Assembly (NCBI GenBank): GCA_900315675.1
Contig: OMZY01000027.1
Location: 1 to 41,313 of the forward strand
DNA length: 41,313 nt
From: an uncultured Eubacteriales bacterium
GTDB taxonomy: Bacteria; Bacillota; Clostridia; Christensenellales; Aristaeellaceae
Reading direction: 5' to 3'
The translations under genes were made by a program, and so were the position numbers. The notes below the pieces were generated by a model, which was given only the letters and a program-made list of their open reading frames with translations, was not told the DNA's origin and searched no databases. This document shows, one piece after another, positions 33,297 to 41,039 of this stretch; the stretch's first letter is position 1; each line of letters starts with the position of its first letter.

Positions 33297-34433
33297 ATGA
33301 CCGAAAGAACAGAAATTACCCTGGAGGAGCTGGCAGATCTGCCGGAAGGCACGCGCCTCCTGATTGATACCCGGGATGAAATCTCCATGTCCTACGGAAC
33401 GATTCCCGGCGCAAAGCATATTCCGGATCTGCTGGAACAGGCGGAACGCGGCACCCTGCCGAAGGACCAGAGCCTGATCCTCTTTTGCATGCACGGCACC
33501 CAGAGCCTTGCCCTGGCAGAGAACCTGCAGGACTTGGGATACCAGGCCTTCAGCCTGAAAAACGGCTACGGTGCCTGGCTGCGCAAGAACCTGACGCCTG
33601 CGGACCGCTCGGCGGAAATTGAAAACGCGATCCGCCGGGTAAGGCGTTTTCATGAAAAACTGATGACGCCTTTTACCAAAGCAATCCGGGAATACCAGCT
33701 GCTGCAGCCGGGAGACCGGGTTGCAGTGTGTATTTCCGGCGGGAAGGATTCCATGCTGATGGCCAAGCTTTTCCAGGAACTGCAGCGCTACCGGAAGTTC
33801 CCGTTTGAACTGAAATTCCTGGTGATGGATCCGGGATATAATGAGCTGAACCGGCTGATGATAGAGACAAACGCCGCGGCGCTGGGAATTCCGATCACCA
33901 TTTTTGAAACCAATATCTTTGATATTGTGGACGGGATCCCGAACTCTCCCTGCTATCTTTGCGCCCGCATGCGGAGGGGCCATCTGTATCGCCAGGCGAA
34001 GGAACTCGGCTGCAACAAAATTGCCCTGGGCCACCATTATGACGACGTGATTGAGACCATCCTGATGGGAATGCTGTGGAGCGGGCAGTTCCAGACGATG
34101 ATGCCCAAAGTGCATAGCCAGAATTTTGAAGGGATGGAGCTTATCCGGCCCATGTCCCTGATCCGGGAAGAGGATATCAAGGCCTGGCGTGATTATCACG
34201 GACTGCATTTTATTCAGTGCGCATGCCACTTTACAGACACCTGTTCTTCCTGCCGGGATGACGGGACGCCCGTATCCAAACGCATGGAGACCAAGATGCT
34301 GATCCGGAAACTGCATGAGACCAATCCGGATGTGGAAGCAAACCTGTACAACACCGCCCGCAGCGTAAACCTGGACAAGATCCTGGGATACAAGCAGGGC
34401 GGTGAAGAACACAGTTTCCTGGACAACTATTAA
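33297..34433 (+). CDS. Rhodanese-TtcA-like tRNA thiolation fusion
   Basis: A 378-residue fusion. Residues 8-98 are a rhodanese domain with active Cys64 (LILFCMHGTQS). Residues of about 110-345 are a TtcA-type PP-loop ATPase: SGGKDS (147-152), a CxxC pair (Cys219, Cys222) and further Cys308/Cys310 that could complete an iron-sulfur cluster site, and GHHYDDVIET (245-254). TtcA puts sulfur on C32 of some tRNAs. The fused rhodanese could deliver the sulfur directly, as in ThiI. The target base is inferred from the family. CAGGAG precedes the ATG. Confidence 0.88.
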   Translation: MTERTEITLEELADLPEGTRLLIDTRDEISMSYGTIPGAKHIPDLLEQAERGTLPKDQSLILFCMHGTQSLALAENLQDLGYQAFSLKNGYGAWLRKNLTPADRSAEIENAIRRVRRFHEKLMTPFTKAIREYQLLQPGDRVAVCISGGKDSMLMAKLFQELQRYRKFPFELKFLVMDPGYNELNRLMIETNAAALGIPITIFETNIFDIVDGIPNSPCYLCARMRRGHLYRQAKELGCNKIALGHHYDDVIETILMGMLWSGQFQTMMPKVHSQNFEGMELIRPMSLIREEDIKAWRDYHGLHFIQCACHFTDTCSSCRDDGTPVSKRMETKMLIRKLHETNPDVEANLYNTARSVNLDKILGYKQGGEEHSFLDNY

Positions 34434-34545
34434 GCTGCTGACCGAAACACAGGTTCCGATTCCAAACTGAAATCAAATTGTTGATTCGCGGTTCCCATAC
34501 CCCGACAAAGAGGGCAGAAAAAGTCGGGAAGCTGCCGGCCGGCCC

Positions 34546-34554
34546 TGATATACT
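34546..34554 (+). promoter_or_regulatory. Extended -10 promoter of the AraC gene
   Basis: TGATATACT is an extended -10 (TGn-TATACT) 30 bases before the start. No good -35 lies upstream. Confidence 0.45.
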
Positions 34555-34583
34555 GAACACGCAGTAAACGAGGAGGTACAGGG

Positions 34584-35414
34584 ATGCAGAACTGGATTGA
34601 AGGGTTTCAGGAATCCATTGACTTCATGGAAGAACACCTGACAGATGAACTGGACATTGAAGAAATTGCCGGGAAGGCGGCGCTGTCACCGTTTTATTAC
34701 CAGCGCATCTTCGGAGCCCTGTGCAACCTGACTGTCGGCGAATATATCCGTGCGCGCAGGATGACGCTGGCAGCCCAGGAACTGGCCAGGTCCGATGTGA
34801 AAGTGATTGACGTCGCAGTCAGGTACGGATATGATTCCCCGGACAGCTTCGCAAAAGCGTTCCAGCGCTTCCACGGCATAACGCCTTCCCAGGCGAAAGA
34901 GCCCGGCGCATCCCTCCGGTCCCTCGCTCCGCTGCATATCAAAATAACGCTGGAGGGTGGAAATATGCTGGATTACCGTATTGTGGAAAAGGCTCCGTTT
35001 ACGATTTTCGGAGTAAAGAGACCGTTCAACTCTGACACCAGCTACCAGGAGATTCCGAAATTCTGGGATGAATGGCTGGCACAGGGAGAAAAGCGGCCGG
35101 TTATGGGTACCTTTGGTATCTGCACCGATATGAAAGGAAAGGACTTTGATTACTGGATCGCAGACCTCTATTTCCCCTGGGAGGATGTTCCGGAAGGATG
35201 TGAAACCAGGGTGATTCCCGGAAGCTTATGGGCACAGTTTCCCTGTACCATCAGAACGCTTCAGGACACCAACACGAAGATCTGGTCGGAATGGCTGCCG
35301 GCGCTGAAGGGATATACGCTGGCGGGGGATTATGACATTGAGGTCTACCTTCCGCCGGAAGAAGGCTCGCCGGATATGAAGGTATATATCTGGGTTCCCC
35401 TGAAAAAAGCATAA
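34584..35414 (+). CDS. AraC family regulator with GyrI-like ligand domain
   Basis: A 276-residue regulator. The N-terminal pair of AraC helix-turn-helices (residues 8-108; DELDIEEIAGKAALSPFYYQRIFG, then VIDVAVRYGYDSPDSFAKAFQRFHGITPSQA) is joined to a GyrI-like effector domain (about 125-276), as in Rob/BmrR-type multidrug sensors. It probably binds a lipophilic or cationic small molecule and switches on efflux or detoxification genes; the target is not evident here. ACGAGGAGG precedes the ATG. Confidence 0.93.
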   Translation: MQNWIEGFQESIDFMEEHLTDELDIEEIAGKAALSPFYYQRIFGALCNLTVGEYIRARRMTLAAQELARSDVKVIDVAVRYGYDSPDSFAKAFQRFHGITPSQAKEPGASLRSLAPLHIKITLEGGNMLDYRIVEKAPFTIFGVKRPFNSDTSYQEIPKFWDEWLAQGEKRPVMGTFGICTDMKGKDFDYWIADLYFPWEDVPEGCETRVIPGSLWAQFPCTIRTLQDTNTKIWSEWLPALKGYTLAGDYDIEVYLPPEEGSPDMKVYIWVPLKKA

Positions 35415-35424
35415 TGAAACCTGT

Positions 35425-35453
35425 TCCGGCTGCAAAAGCAGCCGGAGTTTTTA
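35425..35453 (+). terminator. Terminator of the AraC gene
   Basis: TCCGGCTGC pairs with GCAGCCGGA around AAAA and is followed by a T-rich run (35448-35453). Confidence 0.88.
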
Positions 35454-35482
35454 TTGCCCGGGAGTGCCGGATATGGTATTCT
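35454..35482 (+). promoter_or_regulatory. Promoter of the yciI-elaA genes
   Basis: TTGCCC (35454-35459) and TATTCT (35477-35482) are 17 bases apart, with extended TGG before the -10. It abuts the preceding terminator. Confidence 0.55.
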
Positions 35483-35577
35483 TGAGCAGGAAGTCAAAAC
35501 AGAAACGGATGAGAATTAAAAGGAAGGCATACACCTGAAATGGGAAGGGGATGCCTGAATATAAGGAGGACGGAATC

Positions 35578-35874
35578 ATGCAGTTTATTGTCAAAGCCTA
35601 TGACGGAAAAGATATGCTGGAGAAAAGGATGGAAGTCAGACCGCGGCACCTGGAGGGCATGAAGGCTCTCGGAAAACAGATCATCTGTGCCGGGGGACTG
35701 CTGGATGAAGAGGGCCGGATGAAGGGATCCGCACTGGTGATGGAGTTTGAAAACCGGGCCGCGCTGGATGCCTATCTTGCCGCAGAACCGTATGTGACGG
35801 AAGGCGTCTGGGAGAAAATTGAAGTGGAACCGATGAACGTGGTTCTGATCCAGGGAGAAAAAGCAGGAAAATGA
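35578..35874 (+). CDS. YciI family protein
   Basis: A 98-residue YciI-like ferredoxin-fold protein: MQFIVKAYDGKDMLEKRMEVRPRHL..., then GGLLDEEGRMKGSALVMEFENRAALDAYLAAEPYVTEGVW, with the family's LxxDPY-like element as LAAEPYV. The function is not established, and family members are often small oxidoreductase- or dehydrochlorinase-like proteins. The ATG at 35578 follows ATAAGGAGG; the in-frame ATG at 35551 is rejected for lack of a site. It overlaps the next gene by four bases (ATGA). Confidence 0.88.
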   Translation: MQFIVKAYDGKDMLEKRMEVRPRHLEGMKALGKQIICAGGLLDEEGRMKGSALVMEFENRAALDAYLAAEPYVTEGVWEKIEVEPMNVVLIQGEKAGK

Positions 35875-36308
35875 AAACATGGAAGGCAAAATGGTTCGGG
35901 AAGCTGACTACGGGAGAACTCTACGAGATTCTCCGATCCCGGTCTGAAATCTTCGTTGTGGAGCAGCAATGCGTCTATCAGGACATGGACGGTATGGATC
36001 AGGAAGCCCTTCATGTTTTCTGCGAAGAGGACGGGCGGGTGACAGCATGCCTGAGAGCCTTCCGGAAGGATGCGGAAACGGTGCAAATGGGCCGTGTGCT
36101 CACCCTGAAACACCGTACGGGCCTTGGCAGCGAACTGCTGAAAAGAGGCGTCCGTGAAATCCGGAAGCAGATGAATCCCGGACGGATTTATATTGAGGCA
36201 CAGACTTACGCAACTGGTTTTTATGAGCGGGAAGGGTTTTGGGTCAGTTCTGATGTATTCCTGGAAGACGGAATACCGCATGTAAAAATGATCCTTGACT
36301 GCATATAA
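35871..36308 (+). CDS. ElaA-like GNAT acetyltransferase
   Basis: A 145-residue ElaA-type GNAT. The N-terminus WFGKLTTGELYEILRSRSEIFVVEQQCVYQDMDGMD is the ElaA signature. The acetyl-CoA region is MGRVLTLKHRTGLGSELL, and AQTYATGFYEREGF follows. The substrate is unknown. It is translationally coupled to the YciI gene by ATGA overlap. Confidence 0.92.
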   Translation: MKTWKAKWFGKLTTGELYEILRSRSEIFVVEQQCVYQDMDGMDQEALHVFCEEDGRVTACLRAFRKDAETVQMGRVLTLKHRTGLGSELLKRGVREIRKQMNPGRIYIEAQTYATGFYEREGFWVSSDVFLEDGIPHVKMILDCI

Positions 36309-36320
36309 AATGAGGTTTTC

Positions 36321-37169
36321 ATGAAGATAACATTTCTGGGTACGGCTGCAGCTACGGCCTGCCCGCTGGTATTCTGCAACTGCCCGATGTGCGCGGCCGG
36401 ATGGAAGCAAAAAGGGAAGGATTTCAGGCGGCGCTCCAGCGCGCTGATCGGTGAGAATCTGATTATTGACCTGGGACCGGATGTGATGACGGCCGCATTC
36501 GATTTCGGCACTGATATCCGGAAAATCCGGTACTGGCTGCAGACCCATGCCCATTCCGATCACTTCGACGCAGGCCACCTGATCACCAGATGGTCAGAGT
36601 ACGCGTCCGAAGGAATCATGCCCCTGGATCTGGCAGCATCCCGGGAAACGATCCGTCATATGTCGGAACGGCTTTCCCTGGAGGAACCGGGAGCTTCCCT
36701 GGAAAAAACGGAATGGCTGGAGCGGCTGAAGATCCGGGTACATTCTGTCTGCCACGGGGAAACGGTCCGGTTCGGGAACCGGCGCATCACCGCGGTGGAG
36801 AGCATGCACGATCCGCAGGACGGCTCGCTGCTGTATGTGATCGAAGAGGGTGAAAAAGCATTCCTGTATGCTACCGATACCCTGCGTTTTACGGACAAGG
36901 CCATGGATCTTCTGAAGAAATTCCGCCTGGACGCGGTGGCAATCGACCATACTTACGGTCCTGGAATCAATGGAGGCGGACACCTGAATGCCGACCAGGC
37001 AGCAGAGGAAATCGAACGACTGCGCCATGAAGGCATCCTGAAGCCGGAAGGGCATGCTTACGCAACGCACATTTCCCATGAGGGAATGCCGCCGCATGAG
37101 AAACTGACAGCTTTTGCCCAGGCACACGGATATGAAATCGCCTGGGACGGTCTTGCCGTGTCTTTTTAG
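36321..37169 (+). CDS. PhnP-like metallo-beta-lactamase fold hydrolase
   Basis: A 282-residue MBL-fold hydrolase. FLGTAAATACPLVFCNCPMC at residues 5-24 and the RRRSSALIGENLIIDLGPD strand resemble PhnP phosphodiesterases and their relatives. The zinc motif THAHSDH (75-81) supplies His76, His78, Asp80 and His81. Later His residues (SVCHGE, DATHI-like IDHTYG, ATHISHEG) complete the site. Probable substrate is a cyclic or other phosphodiester; no phosphonate genes are nearby. It starts 12 bases after the ElaA-like gene. Confidence 0.88.
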   Translation: MKITFLGTAAATACPLVFCNCPMCAAGWKQKGKDFRRRSSALIGENLIIDLGPDVMTAAFDFGTDIRKIRYWLQTHAHSDHFDAGHLITRWSEYASEGIMPLDLAASRETIRHMSERLSLEEPGASLEKTEWLERLKIRVHSVCHGETVRFGNRRITAVESMHDPQDGSLLYVIEEGEKAFLYATDTLRFTDKAMDLLKKFRLDAVAIDHTYGPGINGGGHLNADQAAEEIERLRHEGILKPEGHAYATHISHEGMPPHEKLTAFAQAHGYEIAWDGLAVSF

Positions 37170-37241
37170 GAATCCCTCCGGATGAAACAAAAACGGAGGA
37201 CCAACATATACATTGCAAAACTAAGGAAGCAGAGCACTCAT

Positions 37242-37604
37242 ATGAAATACAAAGGTACGCTGGTCGTGGTGAAGGACTGCCGGAGGGCGCGCCGGTTCTA
37301 TCAGGATCTGTTCGGGTTTGAACTGATCCGGGACAATGACGGCAACATGGAACTGTCCGGAGGACTGTACCTGCAGGAACAGAAATACTGGGAAAGCTTC
37401 ACGGGAAAGAGTGTGGTTTTCCGGAACAACAGTACAGAACTGTATTTTGAAGAACCTGAACTGGAAGCATTCATCGGGAAACTTCAGAAGCTGTATCCGG
37501 ATACGGTGTTTGTCAATCCGCTGATGACTCACAGCTGGGGACAGCAGGTTGTTCGTTTTTATGATCCAGACGGAAATCTGATTGAGGTGGGAACTCCGGC
37601 CTGA
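37242..37604 (+). CDS. VOC family (glyoxalase/bleomycin-resistance fold) protein
   Basis: A 120-residue VOC protein of one betaalphabetabetabeta pair. It runs from GTLVVVKDCRRARRFYQDLFGFEL to VVRFYDPDGNLIEVGTPA, with the usual metal-site Glu in IEVG. The substrate is unknown. The ATG at 37242 is preferred over an in-frame ATG at 37182 because the fold starts there and AAGGAAG lies 12 bases upstream, although this spacing is long. Confidence 0.85.
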   Translation: MKYKGTLVVVKDCRRARRFYQDLFGFELIRDNDGNMELSGGLYLQEQKYWESFTGKSVVFRNNSTELYFEEPELEAFIGKLQKLYPDTVFVNPLMTHSWGQQVVRFYDPDGNLIEVGTPA

Positions 37605-37615
37605 ACAGGGGCGTA

Positions 37616-37624
37616 TGGTATGAT
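37616..37624 (+). promoter_or_regulatory. Extended -10 promoter before the M24 peptidase gene
   Basis: TGGTATGAT is an extended -10 with no good -35. It would give a leader of about 110 bases before the TTG start; the rest of the gap holds no gene or tRNA that I can see. Confidence 0.4.
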
Positions 37625-37744
37625 CCTGCTGTGACTCAGTCAGGATTGTAATTCGTCACAGACGGGCAGGCCTGCGTCTGTATGACCGGGCAGAGAATAA
37701 CTGCCTGGCGATACTTCGCAGCATCAAAGAAAGGATGAGATATT

Positions 37745-38992
37745 TTGTCATTTGCAGAACATAGGGAAAAACTGTATCAGTCTATTGCGGAAAACACCCT
37801 GGTGATTGTCTATGCAGGTATCCCGATTCATACCAACGAGGATGGTTATCATGATTTCGTGGTCAACAGCCAGTATTTCTACTTAACAGGACTGGAACGG
37901 GAAAACACAGCGTTCCTGGCATATAAGACAGCGGAAAAGACACGGGAAATCCTGTTCATTGAAGAACCGGATCCGCTTTCTGAACGGTGGACCGGAAAAA
38001 TGCCCACCGTGGAGGAAGTCCGGACGATCTCCGGAATTGAGGACGTACGCTATACGGATAACCTGGAAGGTGCGATCAGCAGCTTTATGGGGAGATTTCG
38101 TGTGGAACAGATGTACTTCGACCTGTACCGCTGCCAGATGAACGATCTGCCGGATTACAATCCGGTGATGGCAGAACGGTTCAGGCAGGCCTATCCGCAT
38201 GTAATCCTGAAAGACCTGCATACGGCCTGCGTACCGCTCAGGGAGCAGAAGGATGCGCAGGAGGTGGAAAGCATCCGCAAAGCACTGGATATTACCCGCC
38301 AGGGTTTGGAATATGTAATGAAGAATCTGAAGCCGGGTATGATGGAATATCAGGTACAGGCAGATTTTGAGTATACATGCAGACGGCTGGGGGCAAAGCG
38401 CCAGGCATTCCCCACGATCGCCGGTTCCGGCATTAACGGATGCATGATGCACTATGAGACAAACCACTGTGAGGTACAGGATGGTTCACTGATCCTCCTT
38501 GACCTTGGCGCAAAGGTCGAAAACTACTGCAGCGATATTACGAGAACCTATCCGGCTAACGGAAAGTTCAGCCCGAGACAGCGTGAGATTTATGAGCTGG
38601 TCCTTAAGGCGAATGAAGCGGTTGCTGCGGCCGCAAAGCCGGGTATCACTACAAAAGACCTGAACGACGTCGCCTGTCAGGTTCTCGGGGAAGGCCTGAT
38701 CGCAATGGGTATGATCCAGGATATCTCTGAGGTAAAAAAGTACTACATGCACAGTGTGAGCCACCCCATCGGGATCGACGTACACGACATTTCCCTGGCA
38801 GGCGATGTGCTTGCGCCCGGCTGGGTCATCAGCAATGAACCGGGATTGTACATCGATGAAGAAGCGATCGGCATCCGCATCGAGGATGATCTCCTGATCA
38901 CTGAGGATGGGTGCGAGGTCCTGTCGAAAAACATCATCAAAGATCCGGATGAGATCGAAGCATTTATGGTAAAAAACAGAGTAACTTCCTGA
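37745..38992 (+). CDS. M24 family Xaa-Pro aminopeptidase
   Basis: A 415-residue aminopeptidase P-type enzyme that cleaves an N-terminal residue before proline. A creatinase-like N-domain (1-165) precedes the pita-bread fold. Metal ligands are visible as LLDLGAKVENYCSDITRTY (two Asp), HSVSHPIGIDVHD (His), SNEPGLY (Glu) and RIEDDLLIT (Glu). It starts with TTG at 37745, with AAAGGATGAG just upstream. It is cytoplasmic, with no signal peptide. The next gene follows after 17 bases. Confidence 0.93.
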   Translation: MSFAEHREKLYQSIAENTLVIVYAGIPIHTNEDGYHDFVVNSQYFYLTGLERENTAFLAYKTAEKTREILFIEEPDPLSERWTGKMPTVEEVRTISGIEDVRYTDNLEGAISSFMGRFRVEQMYFDLYRCQMNDLPDYNPVMAERFRQAYPHVILKDLHTACVPLREQKDAQEVESIRKALDITRQGLEYVMKNLKPGMMEYQVQADFEYTCRRLGAKRQAFPTIAGSGINGCMMHYETNHCEVQDGSLILLDLGAKVENYCSDITRTYPANGKFSPRQREIYELVLKANEAVAAAAKPGITTKDLNDVACQVLGEGLIAMGMIQDISEVKKYYMHSVSHPIGIDVHDISLAGDVLAPGWVISNEPGLYIDEEAIGIRIEDDLLITEDGCEVLSKNIIKDPDEIEAFMVKNRVTS

Positions 38993-39009
38993 TAAAGGAG
39001 GCCTTTTCA

Positions 39010-40806
39010 ATGATGTACCTGATCCTGATCACGGTGTTCCTGACGGCAATCCTCCGGCTGAAGGCAGAGGGCGTGAAGCCGGCTGCGAGGACAGGTATCC
39101 TGCTCCTGCTGGTTCTTTGCGCCGCAGCGGTTCCGGCGGGCGGGCCAGCCCTGGCCGAGCAGGCGGGGCCTGAGATTCCTGCCCCGGAGTTTTCCCAGGC
39201 TTCCGGGTTCTATGACGATCCTTTTGAACTGAAGATCCTTTCGGAGGAAGGGCTTTCAGTGTATTACACCCGGGACGGGAGTATTCCGGATGAGACGGAT
39301 ACGCTGTATACCGGGCCGCTGGAAGTGAACGACCGGACACATGAGAAGAACGTCCTGAGCGACCGGACGGACATTATTGCCCCGAACCAATGGGGAGACG
39401 CCGTAGCCCCCCTGATGAAGGTGGACAAGGCCGACGTGATCCGGGCTGTAGCGGTGGACGGGCAGGGCAACCGCAGCGCCGTATCGACCGCGGTTTACTT
39501 TATCGGCTACCAGGACAAGGCGGAATTCTACCGGAACTACAAGGTGATCTCCCTGACTGTGGATCCGGACGACCTGTTTGATCCGGAACGCGGCATCTAT
39601 ATCCAGGGGAATGCTTTTGACAAGTGGTTGCACAGTGATGCATACGACCCGTCGCTGGACGAGTGGCTGATTCCCGGGAACTACCTGAACCGGGGACGGG
39701 AATGGGAGCGGCAGGCACGGATGCAGATCTTCGACGGTGGAACCGAGGTGTTTTCCGGCGAGGTCGGCATCCGTATCCACGGAGGCGCCAACCGGGACAG
39801 CGAACAGAAGAGCTTCAACATCTACACCCGGAAGGAATACGGGACGAAGGTCATCAACTATGACCTGTATGACGGGGAAAACATCAGCGAGGCGGAGGAT
39901 GAAATCATTACCGAATACGACAGCTTCATCCTCCGGAACTGCGGGAATGACAACAAGTTTTCCCGGATTCGGGACCACCTGATCCAGGGCCTGGTATGGG
40001 GCAGAAACTTTATCACCCAGGCGATGACGCCCTGCCTGGTGTTCATAGACGGGGAATTCTGGGGACATTACGAAATCACGGAAAAGCTGACCGATGACTT
40101 TATCCACGATCACTTCGGCATCCAGAAGAAGAACGTGGTCCTGATGAAGAACGAAGAGGTCGAGGAAGGCACCGAGGAGGACGGGCAGGAGTTTACAGCG
40201 TTCCGCGACTGGATCCGGGAAACGGATTTCTCCGATGAGGAAGCCTACCGGCAGCTGGAGGAACAGGTGGACCTGGACGGTCTTGCGGAATATCTCACCG
40301 TTGAGTTCTATATCTGCAACTGGGACTTCGGCCACAACAACTTCGCTTGCTGGAGAGCCCGGGAAACGGATCCAAACAACGACTGGGCGGACGGAAAATG
40401 GCGGTTTATCCTCTACGACACCGAATACAGCACCGGTCTTTATGGGACGGTGAAACCCGATGAAAACGCCATCGAGCGGCTCCGGGAAAAGGACTGCTTC
40501 ATCAGCAACCTTTTTTTCGGCGCGATGGAAAACCCGGAATTCCGGGAAAAATTCGCAAATACCTATGACGACCTGACCACTGCGGAATTCGCGGATAACC
40601 TGGTCCAGGATGCCGTGTTGGAGCTGTACGGCCGGAACCTGGATGTCATTCTTGCGACCTATGACCGCTTCTGGCCCAACTGGCCGGGCGGACCGGACGG
40701 GGCGAACGTCCTGATGTCCCAGGTGCAGGACATCCTGAATTTCTTCGCCGAGCGGCGGCAGTATTCAGATGAGCATGTAACGAAGCTGCTGTCCTGGTAC
40801 CGGTAA
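39010..40806 (+). CDS. CotH kinase family secreted protein with chitobiase-like domain
   Basis: A 598-residue exported protein. The N-terminus has two hydrophobic stretches (about 1-17 and 28-50), the second ending ALAEQ like a signal cleavage site. Residues of about 58-160 form a chitobiase C-terminal-like beta domain (SGFYDDPFELKI..., VYYTRDGSIPDETD...YTGPL). The CotH domain (about 175-560) contains GIRIHGGANRDSEQKSFNIY, ILRNCGNDNKFSRIRD, VFIDGEFWGHYEITEKL and WRFILYDTEYSTGLYG. CotH proteins are atypical kinases that phosphorylate coat or surface proteins. The target here is unknown. AAAGGAGG precedes the ATG; a second ATG follows at once. Confidence 0.92.
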   Translation: MMYLILITVFLTAILRLKAEGVKPAARTGILLLLVLCAAAVPAGGPALAEQAGPEIPAPEFSQASGFYDDPFELKILSEEGLSVYYTRDGSIPDETDTLYTGPLEVNDRTHEKNVLSDRTDIIAPNQWGDAVAPLMKVDKADVIRAVAVDGQGNRSAVSTAVYFIGYQDKAEFYRNYKVISLTVDPDDLFDPERGIYIQGNAFDKWLHSDAYDPSLDEWLIPGNYLNRGREWERQARMQIFDGGTEVFSGEVGIRIHGGANRDSEQKSFNIYTRKEYGTKVINYDLYDGENISEAEDEIITEYDSFILRNCGNDNKFSRIRDHLIQGLVWGRNFITQAMTPCLVFIDGEFWGHYEITEKLTDDFIHDHFGIQKKNVVLMKNEEVEEGTEEDGQEFTAFRDWIRETDFSDEEAYRQLEEQVDLDGLAEYLTVEFYICNWDFGHNNFACWRARETDPNNDWADGKWRFILYDTEYSTGLYGTVKPDENAIERLREKDCFISNLFFGAMENPEFREKFANTYDDLTTAEFADNLVQDAVLELYGRNLDVILATYDRFWPNWPGGPDGANVLMSQVQDILNFFAERRQYSDEHVTKLLSWYR

Positions 40807-40905
40807 CGGAACGGCCCTCCCAGGAAGGAACCTGCAGGATCAAGCGGGGCAGATACAGGAATTGGAAAACACCCGGGAATCTTCGTCCACAGGAAACTGC
40901 GCAAA

Positions 40906-40924
40906 ATGCCGCATCCTGCGGCAT
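40906..40924. other. Short palindrome before the truncated phosphatase gene
   Basis: ATGCCGCA and TGCGGCAT are perfect complements around TCC. The hairpin lies directly before the AAGGAGG ribosome site and lacks a T run, so it is more likely a regulatory or operator-like element than a terminator. Confidence 0.5.
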
Positions 40925-40943
40925 AAGGAGGCATCGTGTTCAG

Positions 40944-40985
40944 GTGATCAAAATCTTATTTATCTGCCACGGCAACAGTGACTAA
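40944..40985 (+). pseudogene. Truncated low-molecular-weight protein tyrosine phosphatase (5' fragment)
   Basis: A ribosome site AAGGAGG (40925-40931) and a GTG start at 40944 lead into MIKILFICHGN, which is the N-terminus of low-molecular-weight protein tyrosine phosphatases up to the middle of the CxGNxCRSP catalytic loop. The next residues are Ser-Asp-stop instead of ICRSP, so the catalytic Arg is lost. The break falls at GGCAAC/AGTGACTAA. This fits insertion of a mobile element into the gene, with the remainder beyond the window. A substitution by deletion is also possible. Confidence 0.7.
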
Positions 40986-41005
40986 GGGGTTGGCAGGACG
41001 CCCCT

Positions 41006-41035
41006 AAAACGCGGCAAAACGCTGCAAAACGCGGC
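41006..41035. repeat. Three tandem 10-bp repeats
   Basis: AAAACGCGGC, AAAACGCTGC and AAAACGCGGC follow one another without gaps, 21 bases after the phosphatase break point. Their number and position suggest arm-type sites for a tyrosine recombinase. Confidence 0.6.
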
Positions 41036-41039
41036 AGGT

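Noticed and set aside
33297-34433. ThiI or MnmA instead of TtcA for the PP-loop protein
   Set aside because: The rhodanese is N-terminal, there is no THUMP domain, and the internal CxxC with GHHYDD arrangement follows TtcA.
37605-37744. tRNA or small RNA gene in the gap before the M24 peptidase
   Set aside because: No cloverleaf, no GGTTCRANYCC arm and no terminator could be found; only an extended -10 stands out.
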